Assembly: GCA_002794785.1 (NCBI GenBank)
Contig: NBBA01000007.1
Location: forward strand, 62,001 to 126,000
DNA: 64,000 nucleotides
Direction of reading: 5' to 3'
Source of the DNA: Coniferiporia sulphurascens
Taxonomy: Eukaryota; Basidiomycota; Agaricomycetes; Hymenochaetales; Hymenochaetaceae
The notes beneath the pieces are model-generated. The model was given only the letters and a program-made list of their open reading frames with translations. It was not told where the DNA came from and made no database searches. A program made the position numbers and the translations under genes. Of this stretch, positions 42,901 to 54,454 are shown one piece after another; within the stretch, counting starts at the first letter, position 1; each line of letters opens with the position of its first letter.

Positions 42901-44633
42901 TAAATCCCTCTGCCTCGCTTTGCACACCTTCCCAGCCAGGTTCGAAACCGGGATCAGGCAGAACGTTGCGTGAGGGTATTACAGCGGCGCCCGCTTGGTC
43001 GCTACTGCCGTTGCCAAAAATAGTGAAAGCGTTCTCTTGTCCCTGGGTGTTGCCGTTACCATCGTCGCTGTTGTTGCCGTTGTCGTCATTGCCGTTCGAC
43101 ACGGACGCGAGGAGTGGCGGCGAATGGAACGATGGCTCCCCCGTGCTGGGCTCGGCCGGTACCGTCCTCAGCCGCTGCTCGGTTGGGAGAAGGAAGGGCA
43201 GTAAAAATTAAAATGATGAATACGTCAAGAATACAGAGGAACAACATTAATTGATACTCACCTGGAGCAATTCGCGGGATGATGATCTTCCTAAAGCGGA
43301 ATTAGAACCAGAGCCTTCGTTCATGCCGAGATCGGCTGGTTTCTTTTTCGGCCGCTAGTCAGACAAAAAAGGGAAGAAAAGAAGATGTGAAAAAACAGGT
43401 ATTGGAAGAAGATATGTAAGTCGGGATACAATGGGACAAGAATGCTTAAAGTTCACCTCATCCGCTGAATCTACGCGGGAGGTCGATCCCTCCGTCGATC
43501 CCATAAAACCGGCATTTGAGCCGGGTTCGGGGCCAAATCCAGATCCGGTGGCAGATTCGAAGCCGGCTGCATCCCGGGCGCTCGCTACGGTACTCGCGGG
43601 TATCCGTATCGGCGCCTCTAGTGTCGGGGAGACAGGTCCGAACGCGGCGAGCGGTGAGTACTTGGGCTTACGCTGCATGCGCCGCCCTTCCAGCGAATTA
43701 CCCAAGCTCGGGCCCTTGCCCAAACCCAGCTCGTCCGGCTTAGCGGGTGTCGTCGTCGTCGCCGTCGCCGTCGCCATCGCTGTTGTCTCTGGCCTCGGGG
43801 CTGGGGACGGACTTTCAACCTTCGACGAAGGTCCGGAAACTGGCTGTAGTAACGAAGGCGGCTCTAGAATAGCTGTGCTTTTCGGACTCTTTGGGCCTTT
43901 CGGCGGAAGAGGAGGAGGCGGCGGCGTCGATGGCTTGTGCGCACCATTTCGAATGTCTGCGTCGCGCATGTCCATTCCCAACGCGTTCATGCCCTCCCGT
44001 GAGCTCCTTTTCCTTAGTTTTGGTGCATTTTCGCCTGCAGCACGGCCCCGCAGACCAGTGGGCGAGGTCGGCGGCGATAGAGGCTGTGTTGATGTCCTTG
44101 GCGTATGCACGCCTGCGCCTGCCCACGCGCCACCCGATCTCCTAACCTCACGTCCCCGCTCGTCCATTGAATCCCGTCCACGCGGTAGCGACTTCTGCGG
44201 GACGGGTGGCGCAACATTCGACACGTCCTGCAGTTCAACACACAGGGTTCAGTCTTCAGTTCATGAGAACGCATGTTAGGCTCACGGGATAAACATGTGT
44301 AGTATGAGCGCGTCCATTCGTCCTCGCAGTCACTTTGGCCTCGTCAACGAAACTATGGCTCACTCCCCTGCTCGTACGCGCCCCCGGCCCGACGTCTTCC
44401 CCAGTTATCCGCGGGTACGCCACGCTTGTCCTCGTCCGTCCGCCCGCACCTACACCTGCACCTATGACCTCCGTCCGCGTCGCAAAGCGTTCATAAAGCA
44501 GAGGGGCTGCATGTCCATGCGCATGCGCGTGTTGTGTGGGTGCGGCGGCAGCCATGGGCATGGGCGAGGAGATGATGCCCGAGCCGGCCTGCGCGCGTGG
44601 CGCGTCGCTCCCCGACTTTTTGCGGCGAAACAT
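39911..44633 (-). CDS. Large F-box-like protein with a disordered N-terminus
   Basis: 1423 aa from seven exons (44286-44633, 43457-44227, 43262-43354, 41270-43174, 40534-41196, 40279-40469, 39911-40211), phase continuous. Residues 1 to about 900 are low-complexity: Ala/Gly-, Pro- and Ser-rich runs, a PPPPPLPPKG tract, an ATATATTTT tract and an E-P-E-P repeat. An F-box-like helix set (HPTLLGALLPYLIFRDWCALTAVNDALR) follows, then a C-terminal region with VGDVVWDIAAGDEGN, SFPPSYFHRVI and RFSIRPGAYRRMPIAIPG that looks folded. By F-box analogy it may present a substrate to an SCF ubiquitin ligase through Skp1; this is an inference. The start is the ATG before FRRKKSG; an in-frame upstream ATG at 44732 is possible. 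Confidence 0.8.
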
Positions 44634-46613
44634 ATGCGCGTTTGGTGCTAGCGGATTGCCGTGTGTAAGTTGCTTTCGAACTCGAGTCGAGTCGAATGAG
44701 TTTGCGAGCAAGTGTGTGAGTACCCAGTTCAAGTTGGGATTATATGAGTCAGCACGAGCTTAGTATCACAAGAAGACGAAGAGCGCGACCAAAAAAACAA
44801 CAACAGAAGCAAAGAAAATGCGAACAGAGTTCGGGAAAAGTTTCAAAAGGCGTTCGCGTTAATGACCGTGTGCTAGCGCAGGGGAAAACGGCGCCGAGAG
44901 AAAAGGCAAGGCTGAAAAGCAACGAGCAAGCGGGAGCGCACAAGCGACGTTGGGATGAGGAGAAGGAGCAGGTTGGGTGTGGTGTCCTTCTGGCTAAGTC
45001 AATTAATTAATATTAAATGTATGACGGCCCGTCCTGCACGCGACGCACGCGGCTGCCCCGTCCGTGAGAGCGCCCAACCTCGCCTGCCTATTTCGGGGGT
45101 TCATTCATGGCACGTATATTTTTGATTTGATTCTTCCGCGTGCCTGGACGGCGCTAGTGCTAGTGCTGGTGTTTTTATTTATACGTATCAGAGTCCGAAC
45201 AAGAACCCACCTCGCCGTCCCCCCTGCAACGTGCAAAGCACGTCTTCTGCACGCATAAGTGCTCTTTAGCCCCATGCGGAAGCACGCCATCGCCGAGATC
45301 GCATGTGCGCTCCGGACGCGTTGTGTGGTGTAAATCAACTCTAACCGTATGATCATACAGCTTTGGTTATTTATTGCCGACCGACACCGTCCGGCACAGC
45401 TTCCGACTCCCCGATACCCCGATCCCGGGTCTGGCCCCGAATCCGGGTTAGTGCTCGGGAAAGGGACAATTCGGAGCATGACCAAAACTATTTGACGCTG
45501 TTGTACTTCGCAGGTGATAATCATATAGCTCGCAACAGCCGCAGCGCGCCCGCACAAGGATAGGCGGTAGCAAGTCGGGGTAAGAAGCAGTAGCACGGTG
45601 ATTCGTACCTGGCTATACTTGTCTCCGCCAACAGGCTCCTTGACTATTTAATGTTTAAGGTAGGTTTGCAACAGAGTCCGCGGTCTGGCTGCCCACCAGG
45701 GCCCTTCAGCTGAGAGTATTGTCCTCCTACCGACGCATACTCTGTGGTGGGAGCACTAGAATCGGCGCTATAGGCGGCGAGCCACCGGGGTATCCCCGGG
45801 CCGCCGGCGGTAGGAGTCCTACATATACAGTACATCGGTAGTCTGGAGTATATGAACTAATCCTATATATCCAGTCAAAATGCCAACTGGGTCCGCGCGG
45901 TGTCGGTGCTGATTTTTCATCGTCGACTGGACAACAAGTGCTACGCCAACACTATACAGTCAATCACCGGTCGATGGGACAGCACCAGTCAATGAGACAC
46001 TGGGCTAGAGGGTGCTATATCCACTTGTTATTTTTTTCATTTTACAACCAGGCGTGTACCTCTGACCTTGAATAGAGTAAGGCGACCTATTTGAATGAGA
46101 AATGAGCAAGGAAAAGCAAAATCACCCGTAAAATCCTTAAAACAGAGATTTGCCAAAAACAGTTAGCAGAACATAAAAAATGCAAAAAATTACGCATGGG
46201 CAGCTTAAAACTAGTGAGTTTCGTCACAGCATAAAGCAGTTGCAGGCCAAAAAAAGGGATCATTGCAATCAAAGAGGAAATGGTAGAGGAAAGGCCCAAA
46301 TGAAAGATGAGGGGCAGTTTCCCTGTCGCCGTCAAAGGATTATGTTCCTGTTTAGGAAATGCAAATTTGTCATCTCCTAACCTCTCCTTCCTCTCTTGGT
46401 AATCACTAGTATTGAAACCTCGTGGGAACAGCCTTGATTTCATTGGATTTCTCTTTTCTGCGCTATACCTCTCTCACTTGTGTTCAGTTTCCCCCCTAAT
46501 TTTGTATAGTAATAGCCAGCATCTAACTGATCATCTCTCACTGATTTGCAAGAGTTAGCTTGTTTAGCTTTGGTATCCCAATGACCGGTGATACTGATAC
46601 TTACAGCATACTA
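44634..46613. other. Intergenic, upstream of the F-box gene
   Basis: 2 kb without a supported gene. Short frames have no motif. GC-rich patches at about 45400 and 45700-45810 contain local CCGGGG/CCCCGG complementarity but no defined element. Confidence 0.55.
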
Positions 46614-46875
46614 CAGGTGGATATAATTAGTTACGCCGCACCTATATATGGAACGTGGTTCTCATCACTCAAAGCGTGACCATAAATTTACTTGACAAGA
46701 TTATATGCCACAAAATTAAATCCTCACGATGTTGCAAGTACATATAAACTACGTAGATACAGTATAAGAAATATTGGTACTAACAGCGAGCATTTTCATT
46801 GTTTTTCAACGGTGGAACGTGAGATGGGAAAGATCTTCCATATTGGGGTGCGGAGTAACTAATTATATCCACCTG
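46614..46875. mobile_element. MITE with TA target duplication
   Basis: 262-bp element with near-perfect terminal inverted repeats of about 30 bp starting CAGGTGGATATAATTAG, with a TA dinucleotide on each side (46612-46613, 46876-46877). It is A/T-rich and non-coding inside. TA duplication and the CAGGTG-type end point to a non-autonomous Tc1/mariner-like element. Confidence 0.85.
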
Positions 46876-47640
46876 TACCAGCACAACTATCCGGTGTCAT
46901 TCCTACCTAAAAAAATCTTGAACTCTAGTAGTGACCCGGCGACGTCGCACATGTAATTGCCGACTCTCATCAATCAATCAACCAATCAATGCCAGAGCCC
47001 TTGCGCCGACGTCGTCGTCGACATCTCGCCCGCACGGGCCTGCCACCGCTCTAGCACGTTGTTCCATCGTCCGCGATGATCTCCATGCGGGATGAAGCCC
47101 GGGTTGACGCACGTAAACGTCTGTAGTAGTGCCATCCGGCGTCAACCAATCATGACTTACAGCATGTCTTCTTGCCAGTACTAGTGGCTTGCTTACTGTA
47201 CGCCGTAAATTACCGAATGGCTGACGGCCGACGCTGCGTGGCGTCATGGGCCGGTGCGCGCTGAAATCCGGGTGGCGACTGGTCGATCATGGAAAGAACC
47301 GTCGAATCCGCTCCCTATGACCTGGTAAGGGCAAAGGCAGCATATCTTACCCACCTTGCATCGTATTGGGCGGCCTAGTATCCCTCCCCAACCAACATCA
47401 GCCTGAGTCTCACATGGACAGATAGGCGCCGCGAATCCCTCGATGCGTCATGATGGGGTATATATATCTGCTGTATATATACTTAGACCGGGATTAGAAA
47501 GCAGTAAAATCCAGCCACAATAAACGAATGACAATCCAAATATCCGTAAAAACGAGTGTGAGTGTGAGGAAGAGTGGGGGGGGAGGATCCATCTATCCGA
47601 AATATACAAAAATTATATTACCCATCTCCTACGCAGAGCC
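46876..47640. other. Intergenic, P450 3' side
   Basis: No gene recognised. A minus frame at 46978-47247 is open but has no motif. An (AT)-rich TATATATATC-type tract is at about 47459-47481. Confidence 0.5.
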
Positions 47641-49502
47641 TCAATACGTCGCGGGGAACGGCGCGGCCTGCTTCTCCCATCGGAGACCCTCCAGCGCCTC
47701 AGAGTCGCCCTTTTCGAACGGGTGTTCGAACCCGATGCTCTGGATGAGCGCATCGGCCTTCGCAGAGCGCGGCGTCAGCGCCGCTGCGTAGTCAACGGGG
47801 CGGGTGATAAGACCAGGAACGTATGTGCCAGGCGGGACGACGGGCTCGCCCGCGGGATCGCGCGGGGGAGTGATGTCAAACACCGCGAGCGCCATCGCGA
47901 TCGTGAGGAAAAGCGTGTGGTCCGCGAGCTCCTTCCCAGGGCACACGCGGCGTCCGAACCCAAACACAATGTCATGCGGGTCGCGTTCATGCGCGTCCCC
48001 GAGGAAGCGCTCCGGCGAGAACTTGTAAGGGTCGCTGAACGTTTGTGGGTCGTGGTGCATCTGCCAGATGTTTGACATCAACATCGCCCCTTTCGGGATG
48101 CGCATCCCTGAGTACGTGCACTCCTCCATACCCACGTGCGGGACACCCATCGGCACGACAGGTGCACAGCGGAGCGTCTCTTTGACGAGCGCATCGACGT
48201 ACGGGAGGTGTACGCGATCTGCGAACGTCGGGAGACGATCCGATCCGATCACTGCGTCGAGCTCAGCCTGTGCCTTTCGTTGCGCCTCCGGATGCTGAAG
48301 CATCAGGAGGAAGAACCCGTACGTCGCGGAGACGGTTGTGTCCGCACCACCGCCGTAAATTGCTGCGGCAGACCACTTGATAATGTACTCCTCCGTCGGG
48401 TTCGGTGCTCCCTTATATTCGTCGAGCAGCTCCTGCGTTAGCGAGGGGCGCGCGATGCCTGCAGCCATCTGCTTCTTCGTGAATGCGTGCGGTTTCTCGA
48501 TGAGCGCGGCAGCCGTATGGGCCCACTTTGCTGCGATCCGCTTGAAGCCAGTGCCCGGCATCCAATCAGGTAGAAAGCGCACTAAAAGAGATAGTGTATG
48601 AGAAAACAAAAACAAAAACTACCAGTTTAAACATACAGAAAGGAAGAACGTCAACTATCCAAGCACCAGGCTGGAGGGCAAGGGAGAACTCGGCTAATGC
48701 GTCGTCAGCCAGAGCAACCATTGGATCGGCCTTCTCCTGCTCAATATGGTAACCATGCGACATTGAAAGAATGAGTGCGCCGGTAAGACTGAGTTCAAAG
48801 CGTGAGCATTCGATCTTGACATGAAAGTACAAATATACTAGGATGCAAAGGCGACGTACTTTCGGATATGATCTGAGAGCTCGGCCGGCTTGCGCAAGGT
48901 CTTGAGGAGGAAACGGCGGACTTCAAGCTCTTCGAGGTCGTAGAACTTGCGCATTGCGAAATTGGAACCGATGGTGCGATGCAGGGTCTTACGGATTAAG
49001 CGATGACGTTCGCCATAACGAAGCACAGGAAGGGAGTTCTCCCAGCCGACCCTGTAGCAAAAAAAAAGCCAAATGCACATCAAAAACGCTGAAGGCAATC
49101 AAGTGAGAAGACGGCATACATGATGCCACCAAAGACAAAGACGGGCCTGTCCGAGAAGATTGCAGACTTTTTATCTAAGAGGTCTATGGCCATCTGCAGG
49201 TCATTGAGAATGATAATCGTCTGGCCCATGACCGATACCGAACTTATTGGACCTGTTTAATTCACATGAGTCTCACCACTTTTCTTCCCACAGTTTCACC
49301 TACCATACAGCTCCTTGTGCTTCGTCCAGTGCACCCATTCGAGCTCCCCGGGCTTCGGCAGATCGAGTAAATTGCCTATGAGCGGCTTCGGCTTCGGGCC
49401 CGGCGGAAGGGGAGCGCGAGACCCATTTGAGGAGAGATACCGCTTGACGATGTAAACTCCCACACAGCCAAGGAGGATATCAAGGGACAACAAGTTTCCC
49501 AT
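47641..49502 (-). CDS. Cytochrome P450 monooxygenase
   Basis: 538 aa from five exons (49304-49502, 49120-49252, 48860-49051, 48637-48788, 47641-48581), phase continuous. An N-terminal membrane anchor (LLSLDILLGCVGVYIV) is followed by a proline hinge (PLPPGPKPKPLIG). Oxygen-binding I-helix GGGADTT, K-helix ETLR, SPERF, and heme loop FGFGRRVCPG with axial Cys near residue 439 are all intact. It is typical of fungal microsomal P450s that hydroxylate hydrophobic compounds with help from a reductase; the clan and substrate cannot be assigned here. The intron before LTGALILS uses the acceptor at 48789, chosen because it restores the conserved helix sequence. Confidence 0.93.
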
Positions 49503-50613
49503 GATTCGTGGAGGCGCTGGAGGGGATGGGACTCGATGGATGGGGAAGGATATCAAAAGCTCGGCTAGCGTTCTGACAGGGAGAGGTGTTTTCGGCATTT
49601 TCCGGTGTACCTTATTACATACGTTGCCATAACATTTATAACAAATACCGGCGGGACCCGGCAAAATACTCGAGCCTTTTCCTCTTTCCGTAATCTGCTG
49701 GATGTGATAGGCTCGTTTAGGTTTCTTGCCGACAATTAAAGTTTCTGTTACAATTAATGTCATACTGTCAGCGTTGATGCCCGCAGAGTGAAGCGAAGAG
49801 CTACCAGAAAAGAAAGCAATTTTACCTTGCAACTTTCTGAATCCCTGAGAAAGCGCAAAGGTCAATGATCCTTGTGTCAAATAGCAGCTCTTGTAGCTGA
49901 CAGGCTGTAGCTCGATACATCAAAGACCGGATCCGAGCCCAGTATATGATATGCGGTTAAGATCTGCCGCTCCATCGGACAGGCAAATGCCTGTAAGGAC
50001 GCGATGCCTCATGCGTCCGTACTTTAAGTTTGCCACTAGTACTCATACACATACGTTACGGTTTGTGGCTAGACGATTGGATTCAGCACCGGCGTCATGC
50101 TGAAGTTGGGCCAACTGCGAATACGCTGAGGGTCAAGGGCAGGATTTCGATATACATAACAGAGATCAGCTCTTGGGAGATAGTGGTATACATCTGAGAA
50201 GTTCATTGCAAACTGAAAGAGAACAGCGCCGAGTGGCTCGGAAAGGATTTGTATCGCAAGTCACGTGCCTCAGTATCTCTCGGATTAAAGGAGAAGCAGC
50301 GCCCCTTTATCCCCTACCAATAATAATGCTTGTGGTAAAGTGACTGGTTAATGCTTTATTGGCATTCCAAGTACTGCATGCTCTCGCCATGATAGTTTTC
50401 TCAAGCCTGGTGATTATGCTTAATGCTCACTTGCGGGAACTAGCTGAACAACCTCGAATTGTGGCAGTTACCATGCTCGCATTCGTTTCGGAGTTCTCGT
50501 TCTTTATTAGCTACAAAATTTGAAAATGTAAATCTGCATCACCATCCATACCCCGCGGACATGTTGAAGTGTTGAAAGCAACGCGAAACCGCCCTCCGCA
50601 CCCAGTCGCGTCT
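49503..50613. other. Intergenic, P450 promoter / profilin 3' side
   Basis: The P450 frame stays open upstream to about 49880 but composition and lack of homology argue against it being coding. The rest (to 50613) shows no gene, repeat end or RNA feature. Confidence 0.55.
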
Positions 50614-51219
50614 TCAGTAATTGACGGATTTAAGGTAATCGGCAAGTTTCTCAACAACAGTCGTCGCCTCGGAGGCCTGAGTCGGCGCTACGTACTCGGC
50701 TACGAGCACCGCCTGCGTCGTCTTTACAATTACGCAGCCGTCGGGCTAGTACCACCCAACGCAAGTCAAATAGGTGATTCGTGTGTCAGTTTTACGGGGT
50801 ATATGCGGGTGAGTTTTTTCAAGACGTACGCCTTTCTTCCCGTATAAGTGCTGCGGGCTTGCCTGAAGCGTGAAGAACTTCTGGCCCGCAAGTTTGATTC
50901 CGTGCGCCTGCGCCTCCGCAGGGTTGTTGAATATGGCCACGACAGCTCTCTGCTCCTCCGTGCTAAGCTAGAGGCGCGCCAAGCATGATAACAGGGATTG
51001 TCAGAATCGGCTGTAGAACTAAGACGTGCACAAGACGCACAGTGTACCCTGCCGACGTCGCCCAGACACCTCCTTTAAGTCCTAAGATCGCAGCGCGCTT
51101 GATATGGCCCGTGCCAACGAGGTTGGTGTCAACGTATGCTGTAGGTGTGGACAGGTTCGGATGTCCCGTGTGAGCGACATGCGACGGTGGTGGCAGAGAT
51201 TCTGACCTTGCCAAGACAT
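50614..51219 (-). CDS. PFY1: Profilin
   Basis: 126 aa, the normal profilin length, from four exons (51207-51219, 51041-51138, 50830-50967, 50614-50745). The first exon is only 13 nt (ATG TCT TGG CAA G), giving the invariant MSWQAYVD N-terminus. Exon 2 ends with GGVWATSAGYT, exon 3 carries GIKLAGQKFF, and exon 4 ends VVEKLADYLKSVNY, all diagnostic. Profilin binds actin monomers, polyproline (formins) and phosphoinositides and promotes nucleotide exchange on actin. It is a single-copy housekeeping gene in most fungi. It is divergently placed from the first esterase gene, sharing about 600 bp of upstream DNA. Confidence 0.96.
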
Positions 51220-51826
51220 CCTTTATCGTGGGGTGGTGGTTATGGTGGAACGAGAGAGAAATGTGGGTTGAAGTCAAAGACGTCGATGGGCTCAATTATT
51301 GGTGTAAAGAGATGACCGATCTGATAGTCATCTCAGACTTCAGCCACCCGTGCAGCCAGAAACGGTAGCGCTGCAACTTACACATGCGCTCCCACACGTA
51401 CTCCTTTCGTTGTTTTGTAATTCACGTACACCCCTTTTCCGCCCGGTATGTAATGTCGGATGTGCCCCGTAAACGGGCCGAAACGACCATTCACAAGCTA
51501 AGTATGGTTCAAGAGTGGAGGCCCGCTCCGCATTAGGTCCTGTTGACACCGTTTCGTGGAGACTGGATTTCGCTGCGACTCGGAATTATACAGTTATTCT
51601 GAAGGTCTTCGATGTTGGTAGCACTTCCTCATATCCTCATTGTGCAGCTGTTCCATGCGAATGTTTAAATCGTTAACGTTATTACACGGCTAAGATAAAA
51701 TGTTGTGCCGGCTATTGAATTGCGGAAGCGGGTTCAATCAAATGCTCTGGACCTCGCGGGAAAAATGCTCATTAGTGCCGCATTTTCTACCCTGTCCTTG
51801 TCTCTCGCGAGTTCAGGAGCTAGGAC
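51220..51826. other. Shared upstream region of profilin and esterase 1
   Basis: No further gene. An ATG at 51765 opens a short hydrophobic frame that resembles a secretion signal but lies out of phase with the esterase body and no intron joins them; the other three copies lack it. Confidence 0.5.
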
Positions 51827-53667
51827 ATGCTCAACGACGTCGCAGACAAAGGGTACGCCTTCCTACGGCAGGCGGCCAACTGGCAGTTTCTCGGACCTGC
51901 ATTGTCACTGCTTGTTCCCAGTCAGTTCGACACCGACCCAGCTGCGGCCTGCGTCAGCCTTCAACATGACCTCAACTTGTCGGCATTCAACGCTACAATC
52001 CTGAGCACATCGTACTATCACAATGCGACTGAGGTGTCGACCCTGGGTTCCTGTCAGGTGTCTGCGCAGATTGGTGTCCCCTTATGTCGTGTTCAACTGG
52101 TTGTGAACACGTCGGACATATCTGCAATAACGGCGGAGGCTTGGTTTCCGACGGATTGGAATGGGAGGTTCTTAGGGCTGGGAAATGGAGGACTGGGTGG
52201 ATGTGCGTACAATTCGTATTCTACAAAACGATGCGAACCTAAACCAAAATTATAGGCATCGACTACGAAAATCTTGGCTACGGGTCCTCATTGGGTTTTG
52301 CCGCGATTGGAACTAACAACGGACACGACGGTAACACAGGGGTACCCTTCGCTAACAACAAGGAGGTAATAGCGGATTTCACGAGTCGTTCGGTGCACGT
52401 AGAGGCTATCGTCGGTAAGAGACTCGTTGGGGCATACTATGGGCGCCAGTCGCACTATGCGTACTATCTGGGCTGCTCTACCGGTGGACGTCAAGGAGTA
52501 TACTCAGCCATGCATCACCCTGAAGACTTTGATGGCATTCTCGCCGGGTCGCCAGCAACGAATTTCAACCATCTTCAGGGCTGGACTGCGATTCTCACCA
52601 AATATATTGGCGCGCCATACCCAGATATGAGTGCGAGCTTTATTCCGCGGGCGTTATGGGACGTTGTTGTAGCGGAGGTGCTCAGGCAATGCGATGCTTT
52701 GGACGGCGTCGCGGATGGAATCATCTCCGAACCCGACGCGTGCGAATTCCGGCCTGAAGAACTACTGTGCACTGCCGATAACGCGTCAGGCTGCCTAACG
52801 GTTACACAGGTCGAAGCTTTAAGAAACATTTATTCTCCCCTCTATGGACCCAATAGTGAAATTATCTTTCCTCGGTTCGATCCCGGAGCGGAGCTATCAG
52901 CACTGGCACAGAAAGTGCTCTTCTCCGGGCTGCCGTTCTTATACACCGATGTACGCAATTGTTACGACTTTCATTGACCCTTATCGGCTAATTACAACCT
53001 TGCGCAGCATTGGATGAAGTACGTCATACGTAACGACTCAAGTTACAAATACAGTGCCATCGGGCTCGCAGACATTGCACTTGCAGATGAGCTTGATCCT
53101 GGTCAAATATCCACATTCAGTGGTGACCTTTCCGCGTTTCGGGCACGTGGCGGGAAGCTCGTAAGCTATCACGGTCGAAGTGATGATGTATGTTATCCCC
53201 TATTATCCTTCCTCTTTTGGGGTTATATCACTGCTCCGGCTGCTTCCATCTACCATATCGAACTCCTGCTAAATGTTATCATGCTTCTTTTGTTTCAGGT
53301 CATCCCCTCCGGCAATGCTAAATCTTTATACAACCGCGTTTCGCGTACGCTCAGCCTGCCTTCATCGTCAATTGACGAGTTTTATCGTCTCTTCCTCGTT
53401 CCCGGCATGGGCCACTGTTACGGTGGGGCGGGTGCCGTAGTCTTTGGACAACGCGGGAACTCGGTGCCTAAGGTCCCTGATGAGAATCAGGAGGGGACCA
53501 CTGGAAAGGCCGACAATGTGCTTCTCGCGCTCGTCGACTGGGTCGAGCGCGGGCAAGCGCCAGACACGATCACGGGCGTTTCAACTGACGGGAAGTCAAC
53601 GCGCGTACATTGCCGATATCCACAAAAGAGTGTGTGGAACGGGAACGAGTATATCTGCGTTGCGTAG
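51827..53667 (+). CDS. Tannase/feruloyl esterase family protein, copy 1
   Basis: 539 aa, exons 51827-52202, 52256-52950, 53008-53187, 53299-53667. The tannase/FaeB signature CS-D-HC is complete: C199-S200 in CSTGGRQG, D416 in HGRSD, H456-C457 in GMGHC; the paired cysteines bridge the catalytic Ser and His in characterised members. Such enzymes hydrolyse gallate or ferulate esters of tannins and plant-wall polysaccharides. The N-terminal 45 residues (MLND...LGPALSLLVPSQF) have a mildly hydrophobic core and are conserved in all four copies, so the start is kept there; secretion is expected from the family, but the signal is atypical. First of four tandem paralogues. Confidence 0.92.
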
Positions 53668-54454
53668 ATATAGATTTATGTGTATATATAGTATATGAAT
53701 TATGGAACTTACATTCAGTAGGGGACGAGGCTACGCGCGTAGTCCGCCGCTCGGCTCTGTAGAGCAGATGACGCCGGTATACGAACAGCTCCACTTGTTA
53801 GTTTAGATGCGTTTTCTAAGCCGTGGCAGCTTATGTTGGCTATAATAAAGAGCTTTTGGAAGGTCGGTTCAAAGTCGGTCTTTTGGATGTCAGTCCACGG
53901 CCGCCGTATGGATTAACGGGAGACCCTAATCGCCTTTTGCCACAAAAGCGTTACTAATACTCCTGCGCGGGGCCGCACTCGGGCCCACGTGGGATTACCC
54001 AATTGTCTTCTCACGTGAAGACGCGACGCCGACGCGCCCGCCGAACCCTCACAGCCTCCCCCGTCCCAAGCCGGACCTTAGATCTCGTCTCCTCACCCTT
54101 GCGATCGGTATCAGGGTGACTACCCTGTTCCAGAATCGACCTTAGGAGAAAAAGGTGAGACTCTGTCTGACTCCGTAGTCATGTAAGTCTACAAGGATAG
54201 CTATATGATCGGACGCGAGTTGACATGACTTTTGGTGACTAGGCGTATAGTGCATATTGAAGCGCTGAGAAGAGATTCCTTGGGAAAAGTGGCTTGCGGC
54301 TTTCAAATGTTCCGCTGTGCCCGGCATGTGTCTAGACGGTCTCCTCAAAGTTGAGCGCTGTCGGCTATGAGAGCCTTCAAATACCACATCTCGTAGGGAG
54401 GATGCTCTTTGTTACCGTTTCACCACAGCCCAAGCATTCAGCAAACTGAGAAAA
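53668..54454. other. Spacer between esterase copies 1 and 2
   Basis: No gene. The last about 60 bp before copy 2 match the region before copy 3 (CAGCCCAAGCATT shared), showing that the duplicated unit includes the proximal promoter. Confidence 0.6.

Noticed and set aside
43431..44279. 282-codon plus-strand frame opposite the F-box gene
   Set aside because: It mirrors a low-complexity, stop-poor part of the minus-strand gene, which has coherent splice sites and phases. The plus frame has no motif.
46978..47247. 89-codon minus-strand frame before the P450
   Set aside because: No motif, no upstream exon and no paralogue in the window.
49503..49880. N-terminal extension of the P450
   Set aside because: The frame is open upstream but the membrane anchor and proline hinge directly follow the ATG at 49502, as usual for P450s; the extension has no homologous feature.
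51765..51830. Signal-peptide-like frame in front of esterase copy 1
   Set aside because: Out of phase with the enzyme, no GT-AG intron to join them, and not present before copies 2-4.
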